Virus record (IMG/VR): IMGVR_UViG_3300028590_000011
Span: 1 to 64,000 of that record
Length of the DNA stretch: 64,000 bases
Origin: a virus
Direction: 5' to 3' (one strand)
Below, piece after piece: positions 36,371-46,284 of the stretch (its first letter is position 1; each line of letters begins with the position of its first letter). The notes under the pieces were generated by a model. The model was not told the origin of the DNA. It saw only the letters and a program-made list of their open reading frames with translations, and searched no databases. Position numbers and translations under genes: made by a program.

Positions 36371-38571
36371 CACTGGGTCCCCGGTTCTGCTCGGAAGAAG
36401 CGGCCCATGAAGTACACCGGCTCAGGGCCCTGCTCATCACAGTAGATCATCACGAACAGCATCCCGGCGTACTCCATGTTCGCGTTGTTCTCGGGGCTGA
36501 GCAGGTCGAGTGTATTGCTCAGATCCCACGCCCAGGAGGTGTCGTCCTCCAGCAGACCAGTGCGTGCAGCGCCCCGAGAGAAGCGGCCAGGAGAGTAGCC
36601 AGCGGGCTCGTAGTAGTTGCCCCAACCGATGATCAGGTCAGAGCCCTCAGCAGGCAGATAGGCGTCGTTGTCGTACGCCGTACCGTCCTCCTGGACACGC
36701 TCCCAGGCGTTCTCGAAGAACGGGTTGCCCTGCGCAGCACCGTAGTTGGTGGTGATGTTCTGGGGCTTCAGGTACTTGATTCCAGTGGCCTCAGGGTCAG
36801 CAGGGAAGCGCGGCATCGCCTGCGGGGAGACACCGTTGTTGGCGTACACCGAGGCGTGGAAGCGGACCGGCAGGACGTTGCCGTCCTTGTCGTACGCCGC
36901 GATCTGGGAGCGCTTGATCGAACCAGCCTGAGACATCCGGATCGGAATAGCGAGGATGGACTGACCATCTCGCGCGACACCAGACCAGTTCTTGTTCGAG
37001 TCGGTCTCGTTGGTGGGGTTGATCCGGACGTAGTAGCCCTTGTAGGCCGGATTCGACGGTGGGTACTGCCGGGTGTAGTCCTCGTACGGGAACACCGCAG
37101 TCGAGGGGAGCTTCTCGTTGAAGAACTCCTTGGAGCCCATCGGGACACAGCCAGAGCCCTCACTGTAGCTCCACGGGAGCACCAGGTCCTGGACGGTGTT
37201 GGAGTACTTGCCCGTCTGGAGTGCTCGCAACGGCGTCAACGCGTCGCGGGTACGCGCCTTCACCTCGTCCACGGTCAACTGGTCGCGGTACTTGGAGTCG
37301 AACTCCAGGGTCATGGTGAGACTCATGAAGTCCGCCGAAGCACTGGTGACGTGGCAGATGAGTCCCTCCGGCAGCCCGAAGAAGTTCTTGACCCGCAGGG
37401 TGGTGCCTGCCTGCATCAGCATCCGAGGGCAGATCCGTCCATCGGCGTAGCGAGGGTCGGTGGAGAGGGTGATCGTGCCGGTGATCCCAGGATCAGAGAA
37501 GCGCTGGAGCTGACCCTGCGCGATCTTCTGCGCGGTGACCGCGTCCACTCCGTCCTGGAACCTGATCATCGTCTCCTTGGCCCGCAGGTCCGGGTTGTAG
37601 AGCGGGTTCTGGTACCGAGGCCACACCTGCGGCTCGTACGCGAAGGGGCGGTAGGTGGTGGTCTTCCCATCCGGCGAGACAGTCATCCCCGAGTAGGAGA
37701 CGCCCGAGTCGTCCACGCCCTGACCGAAGATCACCGAGGCACGCTGGGTGAAGTCCCTACTCCCGGAGAAGGTGACGCCAGGCGAGCCGAGGACTACCTC
37801 GATGATCTCCTCGGAGTCGTCCTCAGGGATCTGACGGAGGTACAGCTCAGGACAGCGGTAGCCCCGGTTCCGGATCGTCCACTGCGCCCCACCCTCGGCA
37901 AACATCACACTCAGCAGGCTCTGTACGTGGCCGGTGAGGACCGGCTCCCAGGATCCGGTGGAGCGACTCGTGAAGCCGGTCCAGCGCTGTCCAGTGGCCA
38001 CACCCCACGGCTTCAGGAAGCTCAGGTACGCCGCATCGTTGTACTCCGGAACCCTCTGTTCCCACCATGCAGGCCACAGTACGCGGAACTGACCGAGATG
38101 GGCAGGATGCTGGGTCTGGTCGAATGCCTGTGCGATCAGGATCTCGTAGGGGATCGGTCGCTTCGGATAGGAGGGGATGGCCAGGTAGTCATCCAGCGCG
38201 TAGAGCGCGCCCTTCAGGTCGATGCTGAAGGTGTTCTCTCGGCCAGAGATACCGAACTGGTAGGAGACGATGAACCCCTCCCAGCGCCAGTCGATCCCGT
38301 AGTCTCCGGTGTTCTGCCAGACGATGTCGATGTCGCTGTTCGGGGACAGCCAATCGAGGTCGCCCTTGCCGGGGTTGTCGAACAGGGTCACTTGCGGCAG
38401 CGAGATCTGCGCCGTCTGGTGAGTGAAGGGGTCACCGAAGACGGCGCTGGTGAGCACGATGGGCGCACCACGGAAGATGGTGATCTCCTTGCGCTTCCCA
38501 CTGGGGGTCTTGGCGAAGATCCGGAAGTAGCCGAGGCTCTGCGACTCGGTGGGGTGGGCAGACAGCGTCAC
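36370..38571 (-). CDS. Minor tail protein, probable tail tip/baseplate component
   Basis: The product has 733 residues from a GTG at 38571 overlapping the upstream TGA. Long beta-rich segments with Trp/Tyr and few recognisable motifs, typical of tail-tip proteins that follow the tape measure. The N-terminal third resembles the distal-tail/tail-tip fold in composition. A C-terminal region (GWGNYYEPAGYS, YAGMLFVMIYCDEQG) may be a receptor-binding or carbohydrate-binding domain. Function is inferred from position. Confidence 0.75.
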   Translation of the reverse strand: MTLSAHPTESQSLGYFRIFAKTPSGKRKEITIFRGAPIVLTSAVFGDPFTHQTAQISLPQVTLFDNPGKGDLDWLSPNSDIDIVWQNTGDYGIDWRWEGFIVSYQFGISGRENTFSIDLKGALYALDDYLAIPSYPKRPIPYEILIAQAFDQTQHPAHLGQFRVLWPAWWEQRVPEYNDAAYLSFLKPWGVATGQRWTGFTSRSTGSWEPVLTGHVQSLLSVMFAEGGAQWTIRNRGYRCPELYLRQIPEDDSEEIIEVVLGSPGVTFSGSRDFTQRASVIFGQGVDDSGVSYSGMTVSPDGKTTTYRPFAYEPQVWPRYQNPLYNPDLRAKETMIRFQDGVDAVTAQKIAQGQLQRFSDPGITGTITLSTDPRYADGRICPRMLMQAGTTLRVKNFFGLPEGLICHVTSASADFMSLTMTLEFDSKYRDQLTVDEVKARTRDALTPLRALQTGKYSNTVQDLVLPWSYSEGSGCVPMGSKEFFNEKLPSTAVFPYEDYTRQYPPSNPAYKGYYVRINPTNETDSNKNWSGVARDGQSILAIPIRMSQAGSIKRSQIAAYDKDGNVLPVRFHASVYANNGVSPQAMPRFPADPEATGIKYLKPQNITTNYGAAQGNPFFENAWERVQEDGTAYDNDAYLPAEGSDLIIGWGNYYEPAGYSPGRFSRGAARTGLLEDDTSWAWDLSNTLDLLSPENNANMEYAGMLFVMIYCDEQGPEPVYFMGRFFRAEPGTQ

Positions 38572-39584
38572 TCCGCGCCTCCGTAGCAACGAGAGAGCAG
38601 AGCGAACTCGTTCTGCACCTCAACCGGGGTGAGCTGGTTGGCATAGATGCTCAGGTCGAACAGGGCCATGTCCGCAGTGTGCAGGACATCTCCAGTGCTG
38701 CGCCCGAGGACCACGCCGTCGTCCAGGTGAGCCATCCCCAAGCCGGTGGGAGTGGAGCTGATCCTGATGTCCTCAGGGCCAGAGCCGACGTAGATGGTGA
38801 CCGTGGGGTAGCCGAAGATCATGGCCAGGAACATCGGTGCGTTGGAGTTCAGCTCCGGGGTGATCGAGCCCATCCGCACCGGTGCCTTGCTCTCAGTGGC
38901 GAAGTACAAGTAGCCGCCCTGCATGGTCACTGAGTGCCAGGAGTCTCCGATGTCCTCAGCGAAGGACTCACCTTCAGGGGTGGCTCGTCCCGGACACCAC
39001 AGCCCGTTGTAGGGGACTGCTACGTTGTTGCCGTAGGCCGAGTTGGGGCTCATCACCATGATTACGGTGTAGCCGGTGGAGCCACCGATGCTGCCCGTGA
39101 AGTCCGCCCACATGTGGTTGCGGGTGTCGGAGTCGAAGTTGAGCGCGGTCTGTACGAAGCGCTCGTCCTTGACTCGGTATTCGTAGTCGTTGACCAACAC
39201 CGGCGCGTACTCCACCGAGGTCTCCCAAGTGGAGATCCCACCAGTCGCGTCCTGGAAAGGTCGCCAGATCAGCGCGTCCTCGTCGTAGTAGTCCGGGTCA
39301 GCGATCCACCGGATGAGCGCTCCGGTCTCGATGGCGGTGCTGTCGTCGCGGAGTGCGATCACCTCGCCGGAGGCCGAGATGAGAGTGTTGCAGCGGATGT
39401 CATACGCCGGTACCTCTACAGGCCAGCCCTGCCTGATCCGGAACTCGTCCATCTCGAACGACTTGGTCTGTAGTGGGTAGAGACCTCCGGGAGCCTCGTT
39501 GACCTGAGGAGGCTCGACTGACAGTCGGACCTGGCCACTGACGATGATCTCCACGGGCTCTGGAGTGAACTCCTTCAGTGCCAT
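38568..39584 (-). CDS. Tail protein with LamG/concanavalin-like domain
   Basis: The product has 338 residues. The C-terminal 200 residues look like a laminin G/concanavalin-type lectin fold: STGYTVIMVMSP, then GYLYFATESKAPV, VTIYVGSG and the closing MALFDLSIYANQLTPVEV pattern. Such domains bind glycans. The protein probably helps attach the phage to host cell-wall glycans. Coupled to the genes on both sides. Confidence 0.75.
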   Translation of the reverse strand: MALKEFTPEPVEIIVSGQVRLSVEPPQVNEAPGGLYPLQTKSFEMDEFRIRQGWPVEVPAYDIRCNTLISASGEVIALRDDSTAIETGALIRWIADPDYYDEDALIWRPFQDATGGISTWETSVEYAPVLVNDYEYRVKDERFVQTALNFDSDTRNHMWADFTGSIGGSTGYTVIMVMSPNSAYGNNVAVPYNGLWCPGRATPEGESFAEDIGDSWHSVTMQGGYLYFATESKAPVRMGSITPELNSNAPMFLAMIFGYPTVTIYVGSGPEDIRISSTPTGLGMAHLDDGVVLGRSTGDVLHTADMALFDLSIYANQLTPVEVQNEFALLSRCYGGAE

Positions 39585-40021
39585 CAGTTCGCCTCGTTGA
39601 AGAACGGCCCCAACGACACCGACAGGGTTCCGGATGGGATCATCACTGTGTCACCGGTGTCGATGACATCAGGCTCAGCGAACTTGCCGATCATGTAGAT
39701 GAAGCCGTCCACGACCGCGTTGCAGATCGCCCAGTACCGGATGGTGCCCCAGTCCTCCTGAGCCGTGGTGAAGGTCAGGTCCGTCTCGCAGACAGTGATC
39801 TGGATAGCGCCCTCGTTGGACCACACCGAGGTCTCGTTGACGACCGCCACCCGCTCGTACTCCGGCGCGTCCGGCTCATCCAGCTCAGCACCAGAGAGGA
39901 ACGGGGTGGGCGCTACGTCCTTGATCAGCGCCACGTAGAAGATCGGAGGTGGCTCAGCGGTCCGAGAGAAGAAGGTGTTCAGTAGCTCGCCAGCGCCCCA
40001 CAGGGTGATCTTCCCGCTCAC
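39584..40021 (-). CDS. Tail protein of the Gp80-like family
   Basis: The product has 145 residues. It matches the layout of a common siphovirus family: GAGELLNTFF near the N terminus, FYVALI, TFTTAQEDWGTIRYWAI, then DTGDTVMIPSGTLSVSL. The family is found in tail-fibre or tail-tip modules. Position between the minor tail genes fits. Confidence 0.75.
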   Translation of the reverse strand: MSGKITLWGAGELLNTFFSRTAEPPPIFYVALIKDVAPTPFLSGAELDEPDAPEYERVAVVNETSVWSNEGAIQITVCETDLTFTTAQEDWGTIRYWAICNAVVDGFIYMIGKFAEPDVIDTGDTVMIPSGTLSVSLGPFFNEAN

Positions 40022-40500
40022 TATGCGATCCTCTCACGAGTCACGTCCGGGTAGCGGGGAACGTTGAACGTCTCGATTGCCATCTGGTTGTGTGTCCAGA
40101 CATGGCCGCGCGAGAGCACCGAATCCGCGAGCTGACACCGCCAGTACTCCCGGTACTCGTTGAAGGTCCATCGGATGCGATAGTCCATCTGCTCGAACAG
40201 GCTCTGGAGGAACCAGTAGTTGTCCGCCAAGTCAGTCTGGTCCTCGCCGCCAACCCAGACCGATACGGTCTCCATCACCATGTCCGGAACAGCGTGCACC
40301 AGATAGCTACCGCCCAGTACAGGTGACTCAGCGACCGTCTTGCGCCACGACTTGGCAGACTGCTCGCGGGTCTGGTCAGCGTTGATCCGGAACTTGTCGC
40401 CGTCGTTGATGTTGACCCAACGAGAGCCGTAGGACACCTCGACAGCTAGATAGGACAGCCCCTTGCTCTCAGGGGCGACTACGCCGTACGGGACCTTCAT
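40021..40500 (-). CDS. Minor tail protein
   Basis: The product has 159 residues, directly downstream of the tape measure. It has a mixed alpha/beta fold with strong aromatic content (DNYWFLQSLFEQMDYRIRW, YREYWRCQL). By position it may be the distal tail or a tail-tip connector. No specific motif. Confidence 0.7.
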   Translation of the reverse strand: MKVPYGVVAPESKGLSYLAVEVSYGSRWVNINDGDKFRINADQTREQSAKSWRKTVAESPVLGGSYLVHAVPDMVMETVSVWVGGEDQTDLADNYWFLQSLFEQMDYRIRWTFNEYREYWRCQLADSVLSRGHVWTHNQMAIETFNVPRYPDVTRERIA

Positions 40501-43500
40501 CGCTTGCCTCCAAGCGCTGCCTGCGAGAGCGCCTGGATGCGCTGGCGCTGCTGCATCTGCTGGATGAACTCGGCCGGGTTGTTGGCCGCAACAGTGATGT
40601 TGCCCGAGAAAGTCGTGGACCGGTCGATCTGGTACGTGTTGATGGTGTGCGTGACGATGGGCGTCCCACCAGTCAGGTGAGAAGCCTTGCCCTCAGAGCC
40701 GACGTGCATCTTCTGCATGATGTCCGCGATGAACATCGCACCCCGGTCGTCCAGGGGCAGCACCATCTCCGGACCCTTCTCACCCACCCCGATGATGTTG
40801 GGGTCAGCGAAGATTCCGCCATGGCCATACCAACTGAGCGGCTCGTGGTTGTCCGGGTTCGGGCTCGTGTAGTGCCGGTAGCCGAGCTTGGCCATCCGAT
40901 TCAGAGCGTTGGACCAGGAACCTCGCTCGAAGCCGCCACCGATCTTGACCTTGCCCGCAGCCCGCTCCACGTTCGGGTACTCGTCCTTCAGCACGTCAGC
41001 CAGTGACATCCCGATGGCGACACCAGCAGCGCCGGAGCCGAGCATGACCGGACCGGTCCCGCCCATGATCTCGAAGTGCAGGTGGGGGCCTGAGGAGTTA
41101 CCGGTGCTACCCACGCGGCCGATCTGCTGGCCACGGACGACCGAATCACCGGGCTTCACACTGATCGCGGAGAGGTGGGCGTACAGGGTCTGTTCGTCAG
41201 TCTTGGGGTGGTTGACCCGGATGTGGTTGCCGTATGAGTAGTTCCAGCGGTTCACCAGCGCGATGACGCCGTCCTTGTAGGAACGGACCGGGTTGCCGTA
41301 GTCACCAGAGCCAGGGACGTTGATGTCGCCCGCCCAGCGAGCCCAGGGGTAGCCACCCTCGTGCTGGTGCCAACCACCGACAGCCGGGATAGTGCCGCCA
41401 GCAGCGAAGCCACGGCGAGCCATCTCGTTCATCTTCTTCACGGCCTGCGGGCCACCGACCTGGTCCACCCACTCCGGAACCATGATCGCCTCGCCACCAG
41501 CCAACGAGAGGGCCCCGTGCTTGGGGGAGAAGAAGTGCATGTCGTCACGGCCGATGGAGCGTCCAGGCAGCACACCACCATCGGCGTACTTGCGTCCTCC
41601 CGGACCCATGTCGTACTCGAACTTGTTGGTCCGACGACCCCCACCAGGGTTCTCCACCGGGGTGTACTTGAAGCCGAAGATCTCAGCCAACTGGGTCATG
41701 ATGTCGTTACCCTCGACACCCAGCTCCGTGCGGAGCTTGGAGAAGGTACCGAGCACCAGGCGAGCCTGCGTCGCGCTCTTGCCGTTCAGCTCCTTGGTCG
41801 CTCGGACCAGGATCTCGGTCATAGAGCCGGAGATCTCCTCGGCCATCCGGTCCATGTCCTCCTTGGCACGAGCCATGGAGGTAGCGAAGTCAGTACTCAT
41901 GTTCCGGACTGCGCGACCGTAGTCCTCAGCACCTCGCGACATCGAGAGGGAGAAGGCCTTCTGCTGGCGCTCCTGAGCCGTCTCGTAGTCGGTCGCAGAG
42001 CGAGACATCGACTTCTGGAAGTCGTCCTCCATCTGCTGCATCTGGAGACGGAAGTCCTTGCGGGCTCGCTTGACCGACTTCTCGAAGTCCGCAGTGGCGC
42101 GCGTACGAGACAGCTCGTACTGCCGCTGGAACTCCTCCCAGTCCTTAGAGGATTCGTCGGTGACCAGCTCCCGAGCAGCACCCAGCCGCTCCTTGATGGC
42201 GGTGTTGAACTGCTCGATGATCTGTGGGTTGTTGGCGGCCTCAGCCACGAACCTGGAGAGCTGCTGAGCGTTGTTGCTGTCCGTCAGACCGAGTTGCTGG
42301 ATTGCATCGTCAGACAGCCCCATCCCGCGCACACGGTCCAGGTTGCTGCTCTGGTTCCGCATCTGCTCCAGCTGATCCTGGGCGTTGACCAGCATGTAGG
42401 AGGCAGACGAAGTGCGCTGCACCCGCATCCGCTCGTAGATGTTGTACATCTGCTGAGCAGCCTGCTCGGCCATCAACACAACCTGGTGGTTGTAGTCCTG
42501 TTCCTGGCGCAGCCGGGAGGTGTTGAAGTCCTCCTGGCCCCGTGTCATGGACAGGGTGAACTGGTACTGGCCACGTTCACGAGAGAGGTTGTAGTCCTCT
42601 TCAGCCCGACGCCGGGAGAGCTGGTAGTCCTGCTCCTGGTACATCCGCTGGAGATGGAAGTCAGCCTGCGCACGCCGACGCGAGATGCCGTACTCCTCAT
42701 CCATCCGCGCGCGCGAACGACCGAAGTCCTCCTGGGCCCGAGCCTGGGAGACATTGAACTCCCTCTGCTGGTAGAGCAGCTGCTGGAAGTACTGCACCTG
42801 CTGCATGGTGTTCTGGATGAAGCCCGCCTGGGCCTCCTCCATCTTCTCCATCTGGTTCGGGTCACCGGCCATGGTGTTGGCCTGCGTGGCGAACAGATTC
42901 GCCTGCTGCTGGTATCCCGCAGAGCGTCCCATGAACGGCTGCTGGTAGCCGAGGGTCTGCTTGGCCTTGTCCAGGATCGCCTGGTTGAGGATGTACTCCG
43001 GATCGTCCGCAGTCATCCCCTGAGCCAGCACGTCGCCGCTCTGGCGTACGACACCCAGCGGGGTAGCCCCATCGCGCAACAGCCGCGAGTAGGTGCTGTT
43101 GATCGCCCGGTACTGGAGGTTTACATCCTCAGGAAGCGCGAGGGCGCTCTTCACGTCCTGGCTACCCATGAAAGTGGCACCGGTGTAGTTGGTTCGCGCG
43201 ATCCGATCCCACAAGCCGGTGGACTTACCAGGAGAGGTGATCTGGTCGATCATCTTCTGGTAGTCGTCAGCGTTGTACTTGCCTCCACCCATCAGGCCCA
43301 GAAGCCCCTGCACAGCAGGGTTGTCCATGTCCGCCTGGGAAGCGACGAAGGCCTGCTTCAGGTCCTCGAACGTGATCCCGAGCTCGTCCATGTTGGGCTT
43401 CAGCTTCATGATCACTTCATCAAGCTTCTGCATCTGGGTGGCATAGTCACCCACCAGCTTCACGTCAGTCGCGTCAGCCAGACCAGTAGCGGCACCCTTG

Positions 43501-45920
43501 GACGCTTCCAGGTCGGCATACTGAGCGTTCGCCTTGTCGAAGGCTTCCTCAGAGTCGGACTTCCCGAACAGCCCTTCGACCATGTTCTTGGCGTTGGCAG
43601 CTGACGCGGTGAAGTTGGTGAACGCGGAGTGCCACTTGGCTCCGTCAGAGAGCTTGTCGCTGAGCTTGTTGTACTCCTCCAGCATGTCGTCGTAAGACGA
43701 GTCGAGCTCAGCCAGGGAGTCGCTCTTGCGCTGCACCGTATCGAAGGTCTTAGCGGCTTCCTCGAAGTCGTTGTTGGTCTTCGAGGCATCCATCACCAGA
43801 CCGACGCCAGCACCGATACCAGCACCCCAAGGGCCAGCCATGCCACCCATCAGACCCATGGCCAGGGTGTTCTGGAGACCGGTGTTAGCGCCAGCGCCAG
43901 TCATCAGCAGACCAGCACCAGCAGCCATGCCGATGTTGCCCCAGCCGATCTTGTTGCCGACTGCGCCGATACCGCCACCAATGACGCCCGCGCCCAAGCG
44001 CGCGGTGTTGAGCGCAGCCGAGGACATCGCCGCAGCGAGCGTTCCCGAGGAGCGCGTGAGGTTAGCGAACATCCGGGAGAGAACGCCGCTCTCACGCGAG
44101 ACAGCAGTAGTAGCGGACGCTCGCGCAGCAGCCGCAGCAGCCTCACTGGCGTACTGGCCACCGGGCATACGCGGACCTTCGTATCCCTGTCGGGAGTACA
44201 TCCGCTCGTTGAAGTCGATCCGACCCTGGTTGAACCACTGGAACGGAGCCGAGCCCAGGAACCGAGGCGAGTCGAACATCCGTATCCGGCGAGTCGGGTC
44301 GTTGTAGCCCGCAACACCCAGCGGGGAGTAGATCGGCGCGAGAAGGTTGCGCATACCCCATGCCGCCACGTTCCCCGGCATAGCCGCAGCGCGCTGCCAC
44401 AGCGGCGGACCGCCGCCCGGAGGCAGCAGACCAGAGGTGCCACGCCCCACTACGTTCCCAGCGTTGTAGCCCATCCGCTGTAGCCAAGAACCGTTCGCGG
44501 CTACCTGCTGCCCAGTAGTGCCCATCGGTCCAGCACCACCGACTGAGCCCATACCCGCTCGTCCCTCCAGGAACCCGCGCATGGGAGAGCCACGTAGCAC
44601 CATGGCACCAAGGGCGAGCTTGGAGAGCGCACCAGCCATCAGCAGCACGCTGCCCGCGAATGCAGCGGCGGCTCCAGCGCCGGTACCGAGGAAGGTCATG
44701 AACGCCCCGAAGGGTCCCTGCATGAGTTCGTTCAACCCACTGGTGAGCGAGCCGACCCCTTGCAAGATCTTGGTCACCATCTCCGCGAAGGGCTTGCCGA
44801 TCTCCTCAGCGATGGAGGCGATGTCCGAGCGAATGTTCTGGAGTTCGTCCACCATCCCCTTCATGGAGGCGGCAGCGCCCTTGCCAGTTGCGTCTGAGTC
44901 GAAGCCCATCTGCGACTCACGGATAGCGTCTCGGATACCACCACCAGACTGAGACATCAGCGCGGTCATCGTGCGGACGGTTCGCATACCGTCCAGACCC
45001 ATCCGGTTCAGGTCAGTGATGACCTTGGGGCCACCAGCGGAGATGGCCTCCATCACCTTGATGATCTGCTCAGAGCCTTCGAGCGACTTGAACTGCTCGA
45101 CGGTCATGTTGACGAGGTTCGCGTACTTGCTCAGCTCCGGAGATCCGGTCTGCGCAGCGTAGGCGATGTTGGTCGTCAGCTGAGAGAAGGTGTTGGCGGC
45201 GGCGTAGCCGTCCTGACCGGCCTTGGCGAAGGCGGTGGCCATGCCAGTGACTTGAGTCTGGTTCAGCTCCAGCAGTCGCCCGACCGGGGCGAGTTGTGCG
45301 GTGAACTCAGCGAGACCCTGAGCGGAGAGGTTGGTCTGCTGCGACAGGTAGGTGATCTGGTCGGCGTACTTCTTGGTAACGCCAGAGCCAGCGGTGTTGG
45401 TCCCCATGATCTTCTGGAGGTTCAGCACCGAGGTGGCCAGTCCAGTCGAGGACTCGCCCGTCGCCTTGGACATGGCAACGAAGGTGTCGGAGGTGGCCTT
45501 CAGCTCTCGCTGAGTGTTGCGGCCAGTGATCTTGGAGATGGTCTCAACGAGCTTGGAGCCCTCGGAGACCGTGGTTCCGTACGTCTTGCGGAGCCCATCC
45601 ACCGCAGCGGTGTAGGACTCCATCGTCTTCTTCTCAGCATCCCGAGAGCGCGTGACGATGGCTGCCTGAGCCTGGAGCCGAGACATCTGCTGCTCGTAGG
45701 CGGCATAGGCAGCAGTGGCGCCGGTGATGATCGCTACGTCAGCAGCAGCGATCCCCACCAGCTTGCGACCAGCAGACTTGCTGAGGTCGTTGATCTTCTT
45801 CGTGAGGGAGTCAACCGAAGCAGCCAGGACATCCGTGGCGGATGCCGACGACTGCATCGCCTGGTCGTACTGCGTGTTGTTCGCTGTGAGTACGACTTCA
45901 GCGTCGATCGGCTGATCCAT
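40497..45920 (-). CDS. Tape measure protein with C-terminal M23 peptidase domain
   Basis: The product has 1,807 residues from the ATG at 45920 (AGGGGAG upstream; a GTG at 45926 is also open). The order is: N-terminal helical part, hydrophobic segments near residues 405-445 and in the middle, long charged helices with 11-residue repeats (RRRAEEDYNLSR type, about residues 1050-1150 and 1260-1360), and an M23 lysostaphin-like domain near residues 1510-1620 with the zinc ligands in WAGDINV and HLHFE. The tape measure sets tail length; the peptidase should cut host peptidoglycan during DNA entry. It lies after the chaperone genes. Confidence 0.93.
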   Translation of the reverse strand: MDQPIDAEVVLTANNTQYDQAMQSSASATDVLAASVDSLTKKINDLSKSAGRKLVGIAAADVAIITGATAAYAAYEQQMSRLQAQAAIVTRSRDAEKKTMESYTAAVDGLRKTYGTTVSEGSKLVETISKITGRNTQRELKATSDTFVAMSKATGESSTGLATSVLNLQKIMGTNTAGSGVTKKYADQITYLSQQTNLSAQGLAEFTAQLAPVGRLLELNQTQVTGMATAFAKAGQDGYAAANTFSQLTTNIAYAAQTGSPELSKYANLVNMTVEQFKSLEGSEQIIKVMEAISAGGPKVITDLNRMGLDGMRTVRTMTALMSQSGGGIRDAIRESQMGFDSDATGKGAAASMKGMVDELQNIRSDIASIAEEIGKPFAEMVTKILQGVGSLTSGLNELMQGPFGAFMTFLGTGAGAAAAFAGSVLLMAGALSKLALGAMVLRGSPMRGFLEGRAGMGSVGGAGPMGTTGQQVAANGSWLQRMGYNAGNVVGRGTSGLLPPGGGPPLWQRAAAMPGNVAAWGMRNLLAPIYSPLGVAGYNDPTRRIRMFDSPRFLGSAPFQWFNQGRIDFNERMYSRQGYEGPRMPGGQYASEAAAAAARASATTAVSRESGVLSRMFANLTRSSGTLAAAMSSAALNTARLGAGVIGGGIGAVGNKIGWGNIGMAAGAGLLMTGAGANTGLQNTLAMGLMGGMAGPWGAGIGAGVGLVMDASKTNNDFEEAAKTFDTVQRKSDSLAELDSSYDDMLEEYNKLSDKLSDGAKWHSAFTNFTASAANAKNMVEGLFGKSDSEEAFDKANAQYADLEASKGAATGLADATDVKLVGDYATQMQKLDEVIMKLKPNMDELGITFEDLKQAFVASQADMDNPAVQGLLGLMGGGKYNADDYQKMIDQITSPGKSTGLWDRIARTNYTGATFMGSQDVKSALALPEDVNLQYRAINSTYSRLLRDGATPLGVVRQSGDVLAQGMTADDPEYILNQAILDKAKQTLGYQQPFMGRSAGYQQQANLFATQANTMAGDPNQMEKMEEAQAGFIQNTMQQVQYFQQLLYQQREFNVSQARAQEDFGRSRARMDEEYGISRRRAQADFHLQRMYQEQDYQLSRRRAEEDYNLSRERGQYQFTLSMTRGQEDFNTSRLRQEQDYNHQVVLMAEQAAQQMYNIYERMRVQRTSSASYMLVNAQDQLEQMRNQSSNLDRVRGMGLSDDAIQQLGLTDSNNAQQLSRFVAEAANNPQIIEQFNTAIKERLGAARELVTDESSKDWEEFQRQYELSRTRATADFEKSVKRARKDFRLQMQQMEDDFQKSMSRSATDYETAQERQQKAFSLSMSRGAEDYGRAVRNMSTDFATSMARAKEDMDRMAEEISGSMTEILVRATKELNGKSATQARLVLGTFSKLRTELGVEGNDIMTQLAEIFGFKYTPVENPGGGRRTNKFEYDMGPGGRKYADGGVLPGRSIGRDDMHFFSPKHGALSLAGGEAIMVPEWVDQVGGPQAVKKMNEMARRGFAAGGTIPAVGGWHQHEGGYPWARWAGDINVPGSGDYGNPVRSYKDGVIALVNRWNYSYGNHIRVNHPKTDEQTLYAHLSAISVKPGDSVVRGQQIGRVGSTGNSSGPHLHFEIMGGTGPVMLGSGAAGVAIGMSLADVLKDEYPNVERAAGKVKIGGGFERGSWSNALNRMAKLGYRHYTSPNPDNHEPLSWYGHGGIFADPNIIGVGEKGPEMVLPLDDRGAMFIADIMQKMHVGSEGKASHLTGGTPIVTHTINTYQIDRSTTFSGNITVAANNPAEFIQQMQQRQRIQALSQAALGGKR

Positions 45921-45922
45921 GT

Positions 45923-46258
45923 TCACTCCCCTCGGCTACGCATCATTCTCGCTCGTTTCTTCGCCATTACGAGCATCTCTGCCTTCAACTGGGGTGTCGT
46001 CGGGATCAACTTGACGTTGGTACCCGGCAGAGACTTGGACTGCGTGTCCTGGAAAGTCGACTTCTGGTAGCAGCCTTGGCAGAACTCCTCGACCGCTGTG
46101 TAGGCGAAGCGGTTCTCCTCCCACTCCCATGGAGCGGTCCCGCACTGAACACAGCGCAGAGACCGCTCCATAGCGTAGGCGAGCACCTTGGCCCGGTCCT
46201 CGGGTTCCCATTCGAGGAACTCCGAGTGTGGGATGCCGTTCTCGTAGCAGTACGACAT
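45923..46258 (-). CDS. Tail assembly chaperone, downstream part (gpT-like, frameshift product)
   Basis: The product has 111 residues if started at 46258, but it is probably expressed as the C-terminal part of a -1 fusion to the gene upstream. The reading frame is open from the slippery site (46300-46306) through the stop of the first gene to here. It has a CVQCGTAPWEW then FCQGCY zinc-type pair. The position between major tail and tape measure is diagnostic for the second tail assembly chaperone. Confidence 0.85.
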   Translation of the reverse strand: MSYCYENGIPHSEFLEWEPEDRAKVLAYAMERSLRCVQCGTAPWEWEENRFAYTAVEEFCQGCYQKSTFQDTQSKSLPGTNVKLIPTTPQLKAEMLVMAKKRARMMRSRGE

Positions 46259-46284
46259 CTCCAGACTGAAGGTCGGGTCTGCCC

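Noticed and set aside
36856-38586. A 576-codon open frame on the plus strand
   Set aside because: Antisense to the minor tail protein; no motif or ribosome site.
41361-43604. A 747-codon open frame on the plus strand
   Set aside because: It is antisense to the tape measure, which has clear domains; long antisense frames are expected in high-GC coding DNA.
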